Counted from the stretch's first letter, positions 1-6,811 are shown. The stretch is DNA of 15,049 bases from an uncultured Collinsella sp. (GCA_902464965.1 CABQLI010000057.1:1-15049); one strand, 5' to 3'. Notes: generated by a model not told the origin, from the sequence alone. Numbers and translations are program-made.

Positions 1-35
1 GGGTCAGCCCGTGGGAGGCCAGGGCGCCGCTGACC
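1..35 (+). rRNA. rrf: 5S ribosomal RNA, 3' end only
   Basis: The first 35 bases match the end of a bacterial 5S rRNA. A GGGTCAGCCC hairpin of helix IV type is followed by GTGGGAG and then a 3' tail GCGCCGCTGACC, which would pair with a 5' strand of the GGTCAGCGGC type lying outside the window. The RNA is a structural part of the large ribosomal subunit. The strong terminator 40 bases downstream fits the last gene of an rRNA operon. The start lies before the window, and the exact 3' end is placed where the expected terminal helix ends. Identification is by resemblance to the 5S consensus, not by alignment. Confidence 0.72.
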
Positions 36-74
36 GGTGGACGGCACCGAGCCGTACGCTTGAACTGAGAAGGG

Positions 75-103
75 GGGGGAGGCCTCGCGGCCTCCCCCTT
101 TTT
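75..103 (+). terminator. Rho-independent terminator of the rRNA operon
   Basis: A perfect 10-bp GC-rich stem (75-84 with 89-98) encloses the tetraloop TCGC and is followed by five T residues (99-103). It lies 40 bases past the 5S rRNA. The region between (36-74) can form short alternative hairpins, for example ACGGC at 41-45 with GCCGT at 51-55, which may serve as processing stems. Read on the minus strand there is no U-tract, so it acts in one direction only. Confidence 0.9.
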
Positions 104-167
104 GCGTTTATGGGGCGTAAATGACTCTATTACACCAGACGATCTTATCGTTTTTGGTATTCAGCCT

Positions 168-635
168 TTATTTAAAGAAGATAAATCGAATAACAAGGGC
201 AACTGCTATGGCCACAATGATCAAAAGCAGGATTGTCAGTCGATGCTGCTTGCGTCGTTTACTTGATGAAACGAAGATTGATTTTCCCTGTTTTGGCGTT
301 TCGAGATAGCGAGCCGAATGCGTCAAGGTTTGCTTTGGTCGAGGACCTCTTTGTTGATGAGTGGCGGATGCTTTCATCGGCTCATCACTAGCTGCGCTGT
401 TTTTAGATAATGGTGCGTCTTTCAGATATACAGGGTCTCCCGAGGCGACGCCCATATGTTTACGCCCCGTTTGGGCATCCTCGAGTGTTTGATATCGATT
501 TCTCGTCACATACTCGGGCTCCGGATCATTAATGGGCTCTTGCGAGATGTGGGGGCGATGGAACCGTGGCGGCTGCGTGGAAGTATCTTCCCCCTGCGTC
601 GGCATAAACATATTGTTCTGGTTTTGGTCGTCCAT
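168..635 (-). CDS. Small tail-anchored membrane protein of unknown function
   Basis: The predicted protein has 155 residues and I do not recognise its family. Residues 1-125 are hydrophilic, rich in Pro, Gln, Ser, Thr and charged residues, and look disordered. A basic patch (SKRRKQHR, about 125-132) comes just before one strong hydrophobic segment (about 133-154) that ends at the C-terminus. This layout suggests a C-terminal tail anchor with the N-terminal part in the cytoplasm by the positive-inside rule; that topology is inference. The start is preceded by AAAGGG four bases upstream, a modest ribosome-binding site. Its DNA is AT-richer than the neighbouring housekeeping genes. It lies between the rRNA operon end and the hsp20 control region, divergent from hsp20. 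No terminator of its own is visible. It could be a lineage-specific gene. Confidence 0.6.
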   Translation of the reverse strand: MDDQNQNNMFMPTQGEDTSTQPPRFHRPHISQEPINDPEPEYVTRNRYQTLEDAQTGRKHMGVASGDPVYLKDAPLSKNSAASDEPMKASATHQQRGPRPKQTLTHSARYLETPKQGKSIFVSSSKRRKQHRLTILLLIIVAIAVALVIRFIFFK

Positions 636-756
636 GATGCCCTTTAGCTCGTTACTAACAACGTGTACGCGCTCATTGTAAGCCCCTTGTTATTTGTAGC
701 TGGGGACATACTCGGTATTTAAGCTCTGGTTCAAAGAACCTTAACCTTCCTAAAAC

Positions 757-775
757 CTAAGTCATACGCACTTAG
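757..775. promoter_or_regulatory. HAIR-like inverted repeat upstream of hsp20
   Basis: CTAAGT (757-762) and ACTTAG (770-775) form a perfect inverted repeat with a 7-base spacer. The HspR operator HAIR of actinobacteria is CTTGAGT-N7-ACTCAAG. The spacing here is identical, and the inner arms differ by one symmetric G-to-A change. It overlaps where the -35 of the first possible hsp20 promoter would lie, so repressor binding could block transcription. The match to HAIR is partial, and no HspR gene is in the window. Confidence 0.35.
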
Positions 776-782
776 ATATGCT

Positions 783-848
783 TATAGTACTGGACTCAAA
801 AAACTTTATAGTCGATGTATATATGAGCACTGGGTGGGCATATATAAG
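783..848 (+). promoter_or_regulatory. Probable hsp20 promoter region (several -10-like boxes)
   Basis: This AT-rich stretch contains three -10-like hexamers on the plus strand: TATAGT at 783-788, TATAGT again at 807-812 (within a repeated TTATAGT), and TATAAG at 843-848. None has a convincing TTGACA-type -35 at standard spacing, as would fit an activated or repressor-controlled promoter. Any of them gives a leader of roughly 55-120 bases. I cannot choose between them from sequence alone. Confidence 0.3.
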
Positions 849-912
849 AGCGTCAAAAGAAGTCCCAGTCACCTGGAAGATGACTCGGCAGTCCTATAAA
901 GGAGTGGTAAAC

Positions 913-1344
913 ATGGCAAGCATGGTTCCTTATCGTTCGGTTTTTGGCGTTCGTCCCTCTGCAAGCTCGCTGTTCGATCTGTTTGATGATATGAGCGACC
1001 TAGCGAACAGCTCGATTGCCTCTAAGGCGTTCCCCGTTGACGTTGAGGATAAGGGCGATGGCTATGAGGTCAAGGCTTATCTGACCGGCGTCGCCAAGGA
1101 CGATATCGATGTCGAGCTTAACGAGGGCCGTCTGTCCATTAGCGTGAATGTCGAGGAAGACGAGGAGAACGAGGGCAAGAACTTCCTGCAGAAGGAGTTC
1201 AGCTCGTACAGCGCGACGCGTGGCGTGTATCTTAAGGACGCTTCGAGCGAGGGCCTCTCGGCTAAGTACGCTGACGGCATCCTGACCGTTACGGTTCCCA
1301 AGATCGTCGAGAAGAAGAACGTTACGAAGATCTCCATCGAATAA
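913..1344 (+). CDS. hsp20: Hsp20/alpha-crystallin small heat-shock protein
   Basis: The product is an ATP-independent holdase chaperone of 143 residues, a usual length for bacterial small heat-shock proteins. It binds unfolding proteins in the cytoplasm until DnaK/ClpB-type machines refold them. The alpha-crystallin domain runs from about residue 40 (FPVDVEDKGDGYEV) to about 135 and contains the family signature near its end, DGILTVTVPK. The C-terminal tail ends in ISIE, an I-x-I anchor that links dimers into oligomers. An open frame continues upstream to 778, but the start at 913 is chosen because AAAGGAG lies at 898-904, eight bases before it, and the Hsp20 fold needs nothing upstream. It is a single-gene unit: an AT-rich control region with a HAIR-like repeat lies before it and a strong terminator after it. 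Heat control is likely but inferred. Confidence 0.93.
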   Translation: MASMVPYRSVFGVRPSASSLFDLFDDMSDLANSSIASKAFPVDVEDKGDGYEVKAYLTGVAKDDIDVELNEGRLSISVNVEEDEENEGKNFLQKEFSSYSATRGVYLKDASSEGLSAKYADGILTVTVPKIVEKKNVTKISIE

Positions 1345-1377
1345 CTTCGTTGGTGTTCTTCGCTATTAAAAGACAAC

Positions 1378-1411
1378 AAAAGGGGCTGGGAAGCGATTCC
1401 CGGCCCCTTTT
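1378..1411. terminator. Bidirectional terminator between hsp20 and walJ
   Basis: A 15-bp stem (1378-1392 with 1397-1411, one G-U pair) has a GCGA tetraloop. The A-run on one side and T-run on the other mean that each strand reads GC-rich stem then U-tract. It ends 15 bases before the walJ stop and 33 bases after the hsp20 stop, so it can serve both convergent genes. Confidence 0.9.
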
Positions 1412-1426
1412 GCTGTTTAGGACAGT

Positions 1427-2236
1427 CTATTGAATGGTTGCTGGCCGATACTGGCTTGCGGGGCGTATCGAGAGTTTTCGCGATCCTTGGAGAAGGGTGG
1501 CGGAGCTGCCGAGCTCGTCATCCAGGGTTGCGGCTAGAGCTTTGGCATAGCTTTTGACGGTAAGGCTCGGACGATTGTTATCTTGGCTGATATGCATGGC
1601 AATGAGCTGTTCGGTGCGATCGGTAACAAGTTCGCGCGCGGCTTCGGCGGCTTGGCCGTTGGAGAGGTGTCCCCTTGCAGACAGGATGCGCTCCTGAAGA
1701 AAGCGGGGATATTCTCCCTCGCGCAGCATGGTCACATCGTGGTTGCTTTCGAGCGCGAGGACTCGACAATCTTTGAGGGTGTTCATGGCTTGGCTCGATA
1801 GCTCTCCGGTGTCGGTGGCAAAGCCGATGGAATCATCGAGGGCGTCGAATCGAAAGCCGATTGGATTTATGACATCGTGTGATGTTGAGTAGGTTTGCGC
1901 GTGGATGCCGGCAATGGATAGGGTGTCACCGGGGTCGAATTCCTCGACAGGCAGATGCGAAAGATTTTCTTTGCTCGAAAGTGTGCCCCTACTGGCAAAG
2001 AGGGGACCGTGCCAGTGCTTGCACCAGACATCGAGACCCTTGATGTGATCGCTATGCTCATGAGTAATGAGAAGAGCCGAGACGTTGTCTGCCGAGAGTC
2101 CCAGTTCTGCCATGCGCTTTAATGTCTCGCGGCGAGAAAGACCGTCGTCAATCATGATGAGCCCCCGGGGGCCTTCGATGAGCGCGCAGTTGCCTTTTGA
2201 GCCGCTGCCAAGGATATGAAGGTGCAGACGAGACAT
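1427..2236 (-). CDS. walJ: WalJ/YycJ-type metallo-beta-lactamase-fold hydrolase
   Basis: The 269-residue protein has the length and layout of the YycJ/WalJ family (about 264 residues in Bacillus). The fold opens with HILGSGSKGNCALIEG, and the metal-binding motif ITHEHSDHIKG follows at residues 57-67 (His59, His61, Asp63, His64). Further likely ligands lie in STSHD (about 118-121), FATDTGEL (about 139-145), ESNHD (about 163-167) and the late AMHIS. In Firmicutes walJ is linked to the WalKR cell-wall regulon and to DNA mismatch-repair phenotypes; its true substrate is unsettled, and no walKR genes are seen here. The frame could begin at 2284, but the conserved fold starts right at the Met at 2236, which has a weak GGAA about seven bases upstream. 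The longer form would add 16 residues and abut the start of tilS. It is divergent from tilS with 48 bases between starts. Confidence 0.85.
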   Translation of the reverse strand: MSRLHLHILGSGSKGNCALIEGPRGLIMIDDGLSRRETLKRMAELGLSADNVSALLITHEHSDHIKGLDVWCKHWHGPLFASRGTLSSKENLSHLPVEEFDPGDTLSIAGIHAQTYSTSHDVINPIGFRFDALDDSIGFATDTGELSSQAMNTLKDCRVLALESNHDVTMLREGEYPRFLQERILSARGHLSNGQAAEAARELVTDRTEQLIAMHISQDNNRPSLTVKSYAKALAATLDDELGSSATLLQGSRKLSIRPASQYRPATIQ

Positions 2237-2250
2237 AAGATTCCAAAGGA

Positions 2251-2280
2251 TACAATGGGTGCGGACGAATAGAGGAGGAA
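2251..2280 (+). promoter_or_regulatory. tilS -10 box and Shine-Dalgarno
   Basis: TACAAT at 2251-2256 is a good -10 hexamer. The same hexamer recurs upstream of the aminotransferase and PHP genes in this window. No clear -35 is present. AGAGGAGGAA at 2271-2280 is a strong ribosome-binding site four bases before the tilS ATG and fixes that start. A promoter this close to the start code would give a short leader of about 20 bases. Confidence 0.5.
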
Positions 2281-2284
2281 GCAA

Positions 2285-3823
2285 ATGCCTACGGTATCAC
2301 AGCATTACGGACACCATGCCGCGCCCGGGGCAGTCGATGAGACCCGAACGAGGCAGCAGGCTGCTCCTGTCGTGCTCATGGTATCAGGCGGCGCGGACTC
2401 GACGGCACTGCTTCTTATGGCGTGCACATCAAAGCTGGATATCCAAGACGGGCGCGGTGTTGCCCCCATTGCTCGCGAGCGCCTGCATGTGCTGCATGTA
2501 AACCATCATCTGCGCGGCAAGGCGTCCGATGGCGACGAGGCCTTTGTGCGTGAGCTCTGCGCGAAATATGGTTTACCGCTGTGCGTGGAGCACGCTTATT
2601 TTGATGGGGAGTCGGGCAATATTGAGGCCGCGGCCCGCGAAGTGCGCTATGCCGCGGCGCGGAGGTATGTTCGCGAGCTCTGCGCCCAGACGGGGGCACC
2701 GCGAACGGCGGCTCGTATCTGCACCGCGCACACGTCTTCGGATCGCGCGGAAACGTTTTTGATGAACGCGATTAAGGGTTCGGGCCCCGCTGGCCTATCG
2801 AGCATTCCTCGCCGGAGGAATATCGTGGTACGTCCCTTGCTCGACCTAACTCATGGCGAGCTCGTGGGCTATCTACAGGTACATGGTCAGCCGTGGCGTG
2901 AAGACGAGAGCAATGAGGATATCTCGTATCTGCGAAACTACGTGCGCCATCGGGTAATGCCGGTGGTGGCACAGCGTAATGCGAGCGTGTGCAAGACGAT
3001 TGGCGCCGCCTGTGAGATCTTGGGTGATGAAGATGCGTTTCTATCCCAGCTGTCGGCACAGGCGTTTCGAAGCTGTTTGCGCAAAGAGGCAGCGGGTGCG
3101 CTGGTGCTCGATGCCAGGCGCCTGGCTGCGGCCGAGGTGGTAATCGCGCGGCGCATCGTGCGACTGGCGATTAAGCGCATCGATCCGGACGCTCGTCCCG
3201 AGATGCGACATGTGGAGCGAGTCCTTTCCTGCGTTGCCGAGGGCGCCGGCTCGGTCACGCTTCCGGCGGGGATTGACGCACGCATTGAGTTTGGCATGCT
3301 GGCGTTCAAGGCGCCGGCGGCTCGCGAGGGCCTGGTCGCGGACTGGGTTACCGTACCCGGTCGTTTGCCGTTGGGCGGGGGGCGTATGCTGGTCACAGAA
3401 CCGATGGCCGTTGAGCCGGGATGCGATATCGTGCGCCGCGCCCGTGAGCTTGCAGCTGCCGGGGAAGTGACAGCTTTGGTAGACGCGGCTGCCCTGGGTT
3501 TTGCCGACAGCGATAGTGAGCGGATCCTGGCGGGCTCGCGTGGCGAGATCCCTGCCGAGGCGCGATTGGCGCGCCTGTGGGTGGACGGTCCTGTACCGGG
3601 AGACGTGATGTGCCCGTTAGGGATGAGTGGTCGAAGCAAGAAAGTATCCGACTTGCTAGGTGAGGCTCGCATTCCCGTTTCCGAGCGCGCCGGCGTGCCC
3701 ATGGTGAGGACGGCGCCGGGGGGCGCCGTGGTGTGGGTCGCCGGAGTTCACGCGGACGAGCGTTTTAAGTGCACGGCCGCAACGCGCGTGGCATATCTGC
3801 TCCGCGTGGTCGATGCGGAATAG
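2285..3823 (+). CDS. tilS: tRNA(Ile)-lysidine synthetase TilS
   Basis: TilS attaches lysine to C34 of the CAU-anticodon tRNA(Ile) using ATP, so that the tRNA reads AUA as isoleucine; it is normally essential. The 512-residue protein carries the N-type ATP-pyrophosphatase P-loop SGGADS at 34-39. It is followed by HVNHHLRG (71-78), AAREVRY (116-122), TAHTSSDRAETFLM (148-160) and GSGPAGLSSIPRR (165-177), which are standard TilS blocks. RNYVRHRVMP (217-226) leads into the tRNA-binding middle domain. The C-terminal region with GRSKKVSDLL and VVWVAGVHADERF is the TilS_C substrate-binding domain. The P-loop is preceded by about 30 residues, slightly longer than usual, but the strong Shine-Dalgarno at 2271-2280 supports this ATG. 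It is the first gene of the tilS-hpt-ftsH cluster. No terminator separates it from hpt, so some read-through is likely. Confidence 0.95.
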   Translation: MPTVSQHYGHHAAPGAVDETRTRQQAAPVVLMVSGGADSTALLLMACTSKLDIQDGRGVAPIARERLHVLHVNHHLRGKASDGDEAFVRELCAKYGLPLCVEHAYFDGESGNIEAAAREVRYAAARRYVRELCAQTGAPRTAARICTAHTSSDRAETFLMNAIKGSGPAGLSSIPRRRNIVVRPLLDLTHGELVGYLQVHGQPWREDESNEDISYLRNYVRHRVMPVVAQRNASVCKTIGAACEILGDEDAFLSQLSAQAFRSCLRKEAAGALVLDARRLAAAEVVIARRIVRLAIKRIDPDARPEMRHVERVLSCVAEGAGSVTLPAGIDARIEFGMLAFKAPAAREGLVADWVTVPGRLPLGGGRMLVTEPMAVEPGCDIVRRARELAAAGEVTALVDAAALGFADSDSERILAGSRGEIPAEARLARLWVDGPVPGDVMCPLGMSGRSKKVSDLLGEARIPVSERAGVPMVRTAPGGAVVWVAGVHADERFKCTAATRVAYLLRVVDAE

Positions 3824-3884
3824 CGTCCCACGCCAGCTATTCTGTGCGACGTTGACGGTATTCCCGCGCTGATGGCGTACGGGC

Positions 3885-3914
3885 TGGAAAATATACCCCG
3901 TGCGCTGCTAAAAT
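3885..3914 (+). promoter_or_regulatory. Possible hpt-ftsH promoter
   Basis: TGGAAA (3885-3890) and TAAAAT (3909-3914) are separated by 18 bases and lie in the 147-bp gap between tilS and hpt. The -10 is good, the -35 is weak. It would give a leader of about 50 bases. The ribosome-binding site for hpt is AAAGGG at 3960-3965, five bases before the ATG. Confidence 0.4.
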
Positions 3915-3970
3915 GTGAAGTTCGCGTCCATACGGCGGTGTGTGGGCGATAAGCACAAGAAAGGGTTGTC

Positions 3971-4519
3971 ATGGCTTCTCAACATCCGGATATCGAGAAG
4001 GTTCTGTTCACGCAGGAGGATATCGACGGTATCGTCTCTCGCCTGGGCGAGGAGATTACTCGCGATTACGCGGGTAAGGATCTGGTGCTGATTGCGGTCC
4101 TGCGCGGCGCCGTGGTCTTTATGGGCGACCTGATGCGTAAGATCGAGCTGCCGACCAACATCGATTTCATGGCTGTTTCGAGCTATGGCGACGGTGTGAA
4201 GTCCTCGGGTATCGTGCGTATCATTAAGGACCTGGATATCGACATCCGCGGTCGCGACGTGCTGATCGTCGAGGACATTCTGGACTCGGGCCTGACGCTC
4301 AAGTATCTGATGAAGAACCTCGAGAGCCGCAAGCCCGCTTCTCTGGAGGTCGCCGCCTTCCTGTGGAAGGACGTTGAGGACCGCGTCTCGGCCATCACGC
4401 CCAAGTATGTTGGAACCCATTGCCCCGATGCCTTTGTGGTGGGCTACGGCCTCGACTATGCCGAGCGCTATCGCAACCTTCCGTATCTGGGCATTTTGAA
4501 ACCGGAGGTTTATTCGTAA
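3971..4519 (+). CDS. hpt: Hypoxanthine(-guanine) phosphoribosyltransferase
   Basis: This purine-salvage enzyme makes IMP or GMP from hypoxanthine or guanine and PRPP. It has 182 residues, the usual length. LRGAVVFMGDL (44-54) carries the PPi-binding loop, SSYGDGVKSSG (70-80) is the flexible active-site loop, and VLIVEDILDSGLTL (97-110) is the PRPP-binding signature with the acidic pair and catalytic Asp. VGYGLDYAERYRNLPYLG near the C-terminus holds the purine-contacting region. The stop codon is one base before the ftsH ATG, so the two are co-translated. In Bacillus subtilis the orthologous tilS and hprT sit in the same order, and their products have been reported to act together on ftsH expression. 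Whether that holds here is unknown. Confidence 0.96.
   Translation: MASQHPDIEKVLFTQEDIDGIVSRLGEEITRDYAGKDLVLIAVLRGAVVFMGDLMRKIELPTNIDFMAVSSYGDGVKSSGIVRIIKDLDIDIRGRDVLIVEDILDSGLTLKYLMKNLESRKPASLEVAAFLWKDVEDRVSAITPKYVGTHCPDAFVVGYGLDYAERYRNLPYLGILKPEVYS
4504..4508 (+). promoter_or_regulatory. ftsH Shine-Dalgarno inside the end of hpt
   Basis: GGAGG lies within the last codons of hpt, 12 bases before the ftsH ATG. The spacing is longer than ideal, but ribosomes ending hpt one base upstream would restart efficiently, so this supports translational coupling. Confidence 0.5.
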
Positions 4520-4520
4520 G

Positions 4521-6647
4521 ATGCCCGACGACCGTAACGACAACAATTCCCAGACTCCCCGGGACCCAAAGATCCCGGGGATGCCCGGAGGCAAGAAGCC
4601 CACGCGTACGGGCTGGCTGTATTTTATTTTGGCTTGCGCGCTTCTGGGCTACGCCTTCTTTAACATGGGCTCGGGCTTTGCCAATTCCAGCAATACCGTT
4701 AAGCTCGCGACGAGCGAGATGGTGAGCGCCATCAAGCAGGATCGCGTCGAAGATCTGACCTATACGGTTCAAGACGGAAGCGTGACGGGTCATTACTGGA
4801 AGACGAAGAAGGACAAGGGCGATACGAGCGAGCTCAAGAGCTTCTCCTCGACCTATGTCGGCTCCGATTCGCTTGCCGAGCTCATGGCGGAGCATCCCGA
4901 TACCAAGTACATCGTCAACACCAACGATCCCGATTTTTGGGGCGACTTGGCGATGAGTGTGCTTCCGACGATCGCCCTTATCGCCATCATGTTCTACTTT
5001 ATGCGCCAGATGATGGGCGCCAACAACAGGAACATGCAGTTTGGCAAGACCAACGCCAAGACCAACGAGGCCACACGCCCCAAGGTCAAGTTTGAAGACG
5101 TTGCCGGCGTGGACGAGGCAGTCGAGGAGCTCCGTGACTTTTTGAGCGATCCGGATCGCTATCGCAAGCTGGGCGCCAAGATCCCGCGTGGCGTGTTGCT
5201 GGTTGGCCCTCCGGGAACCGGTAAAACGCTGCTGGCCAAGGCCGTTGCCGGCGAGGCGGGCGTGCCGTTCTTTAGCATCTCGGGTTCCGACTTTGTCGAG
5301 ATGTTCGTAGGTGTCGGCGCCAGCCGTGTGCGTGACCTCTTTAAGGAGGCCAAGTCCCAGGCCCCGTCGATCATCTTCATCGATGAGATCGATGCCGTGG
5401 GACGTCAGCGCGGAGCTGGCTTGGGCGGCGGTCACGACGAGCGCGAGCAGACGCTCAACCAGCTGCTGGTCGAGATGGACGGCTTTGAGGAAAGCGAGTC
5501 GGTCATCCTGATCGCTGCGACCAACCGTCCTGACATCCTGGATCCGGCATTGCTGCGTCCCGGCCGTTTTGACCGCCAGGTTACGGTCGACCGTCCGGAT
5601 GTGAAGGGCCGCGAGCAGATCTTGCGCGTGCATGCCGAGAACAAGCCGATGGACGAGGACGTTAAGTTTGAGAAGCTCGCCCAGATGACCGTTGGCTTTA
5701 CTGGTGCCGATTTGGCGAACCTGCTCAACGAGTCTGCGCTGCTGGCCGCTCGCCGTCATCGTTCCGTGATCTCGATGGACGAGGTCGAGGAGTCGATGGA
5801 GCGCGTGATTGCCGGACCGCAACGCAAGGGTCGCGTGATGACCGAGGCCGAGCGCACCACGATTGCCTACCACGAGAGCGGTCACGCTTTGGTGGGCCAC
5901 ATCCTGGAGCACTCCGATCCGGTTCATAAGATCTCGATCGTCAGCCGCGGTCAGGCTCTGGGCTACACGCTGCAGCTTCCGCAGGAGGACCACTTCCTCA
6001 AGACTAAGAACGAGATGCTCGACGAGCTCGCCGTGTTCTTGGGCGGTCGCGTTGCCGAGGAGCTCATGTGTGATGACATTACGTCGGGCGCGAGCAACGA
6101 TCTGGAGCGCGCAACCAAGATGGCGCGCGAGATGGTCACGCGCCTGGGCATGAGCGAGGAGCTGGGCACGCAAGTGTTTGGCGAGGCGCAACATCAGGTG
6201 TTCCTTGGTCGCGATTACGCCGATCACCAGGATTACTCCGAGGAGACGGCGCGCCGCATCGATATCGAGGTTCAGCGCATTATGCGTGAGGCCCATCGTC
6301 GTGCGGTCGAGATCCTGGACGCCCGTCGCGATCAGCTCGATCTGATGGCGAAGGTGCTGCTTGAGCGCGAGACCGTCGAAGGCGACGCCGTGAACGCCCT
6401 GCTCGACAACGAGTGGGATGCGTACCTTGAGCGCGAGGGCGATATCCTGGCGGCCAAGGAGGAGCGCAATGCCAAGGCGGCCGGCATGCCGACCAAGAAG
6501 CGCGCGCCTCGCATGAGCGAGGAGGAGCTGGCGGCTGATGCCGCGGCCTTTGCGCAGGCGGCCATGCAGGAGGATGCCGAAGCCGCATCCGATGATGCTG
6601 ACGATGACCATGCCGTCGTCGATGTCGATGCCGACACCGACAAATAG
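4521..6647 (+). CDS. ftsH: ATP-dependent zinc metalloprotease FtsH
   Basis: FtsH is a membrane-bound AAA+ hexameric protease that unfolds and degrades membrane and short-lived cytosolic proteins. In the 708 residues the order is: Pro/Asn/Lys-rich cytoplasmic N-terminus; membrane segment 1 (about 31-49); extracellular domain (about 55-140); membrane segment 2 (about 143-163); AAA+ module with Walker A GPPGTGKT (229-236), Walker B IIFIDEID (284-291) and second region of homology ATNRPDILDPALLRPGRFDR; then the protease domain with zinc motif HESGH (451-455) and third ligand Asp527 in SGASNDLERA. The last 40 or so residues are Ala/Asp/Glu-rich and probably disordered. All catalytic residues are present. 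The ATG one base after hpt is chosen for its coupled position. An in-frame Met21 at 4581 is an alternative start just after a GC-rich hairpin. A terminator follows 12 bases past the stop. Confidence 0.97.
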   Translation: MPDDRNDNNSQTPRDPKIPGMPGGKKPTRTGWLYFILACALLGYAFFNMGSGFANSSNTVKLATSEMVSAIKQDRVEDLTYTVQDGSVTGHYWKTKKDKGDTSELKSFSSTYVGSDSLAELMAEHPDTKYIVNTNDPDFWGDLAMSVLPTIALIAIMFYFMRQMMGANNRNMQFGKTNAKTNEATRPKVKFEDVAGVDEAVEELRDFLSDPDRYRKLGAKIPRGVLLVGPPGTGKTLLAKAVAGEAGVPFFSISGSDFVEMFVGVGASRVRDLFKEAKSQAPSIIFIDEIDAVGRQRGAGLGGGHDEREQTLNQLLVEMDGFEESESVILIAATNRPDILDPALLRPGRFDRQVTVDRPDVKGREQILRVHAENKPMDEDVKFEKLAQMTVGFTGADLANLLNESALLAARRHRSVISMDEVEESMERVIAGPQRKGRVMTEAERTTIAYHESGHALVGHILEHSDPVHKISIVSRGQALGYTLQLPQEDHFLKTKNEMLDELAVFLGGRVAEELMCDDITSGASNDLERATKMAREMVTRLGMSEELGTQVFGEAQHQVFLGRDYADHQDYSEETARRIDIEVQRIMREAHRRAVEILDARRDQLDLMAKVLLERETVEGDAVNALLDNEWDAYLEREGDILAAKEERNAKAAGMPTKKRAPRMSEEELAADAAAFAQAAMQEDAEAASDDADDDHAVVDVDADTDK
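4557..4580. repeat. GC-rich inverted repeat within the 5' end of ftsH
   Basis: CCCCGGGA (4557-4564) and TCCCGGGG (4573-4580) form a perfect 8-bp stem with an 8-base loop. It begins 36 bases after the ftsH start and ends immediately before the in-frame ATG at 4581 (Met21). Confidence 0.6.
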
Positions 6648-6658
6648 TCTTTGTGGCG

Positions 6659-6691
6659 AAAGCCTCCGCGGGAAACCTGCGGAGGCTTTTT
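6659..6691 (+). terminator. Rho-independent terminator of the hpt-ftsH unit
   Basis: A stem of about 14 bp (6659-6672 with 6676-6689, one G-U pair) closes an AAA loop and runs into TTTTTCTTTT. The hairpin starts 12 bases after the ftsH stop. Confidence 0.93.
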
Positions 6692-6716
6692 CTTTTGAGC
6701 GATATGGGGCCGTCTG

Positions 6717-6774
6717 TTGATTGGGGACAGACTTAAATGAGCGTTTTCACGCATTTAAGTCTGTCCCCAATCAA
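6717..6774. repeat. 58-bp palindromic element, REP-like
   Basis: The 23-base left arm (6717-6739) and right arm (6752-6774) are perfect reverse complements around a 12-base centre, AGCGTTTTCACG. The arm core contains GGGGACAGAC. I recall similar GGGACAGAC/GTCTGTCCCC palindromes being frequent between genes in Coriobacteriia, but could not check this. It has no coding capacity and no T-run typical of a terminator, and it starts 25 bases after the end of the ftsH terminator U-tract. It is best read as a repetitive extragenic palindrome or miniature mobile element, mobilised in trans if at all. A structured 5' leader of the aminotransferase mRNA is the alternative. Confidence 0.75.
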
Positions 6775-6805
6775 CATTGCTGCGGCACTTTGCTCGGCTA
6801 AAGCG

Positions 6806-6811
6806 TACAAT
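6806..6811 (+). promoter_or_regulatory. Possible aminotransferase -10 box
   Basis: TACAAT within GCGTACAATAG matches the hexamer seen upstream of tilS and of the PHP gene, where it also follows GCG. No good -35 sits at 16-18 bases. It lies 30 bases before the aminotransferase start and just downstream of the palindrome. Confidence 0.4.

Noticed and set aside
139..155. Second possible terminator (ACGAT-CTT-ATCGT followed by T residues) after the rRNA operon
   Set aside because: A 5-bp AT-containing stem is weak and a strong terminator already lies at 75-103. It could be a backup, but I cannot support it.
778..912. A longer start for Hsp20
   Set aside because: The added sequence lies in the AT-rich promoter region and has no ribosome-binding site; AAAGGAG at 898-904 clearly serves the ATG at 913.
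4395..6611. A 738-codon open frame on the minus strand opposite ftsH
   Set aside because: It is an antisense shadow produced by strong codon bias in a GC-rich gene. ftsH on the plus strand has every catalytic motif, and the antisense product shows no recognisable domain and a shadow-like Leu/His/Arg/Ala composition.
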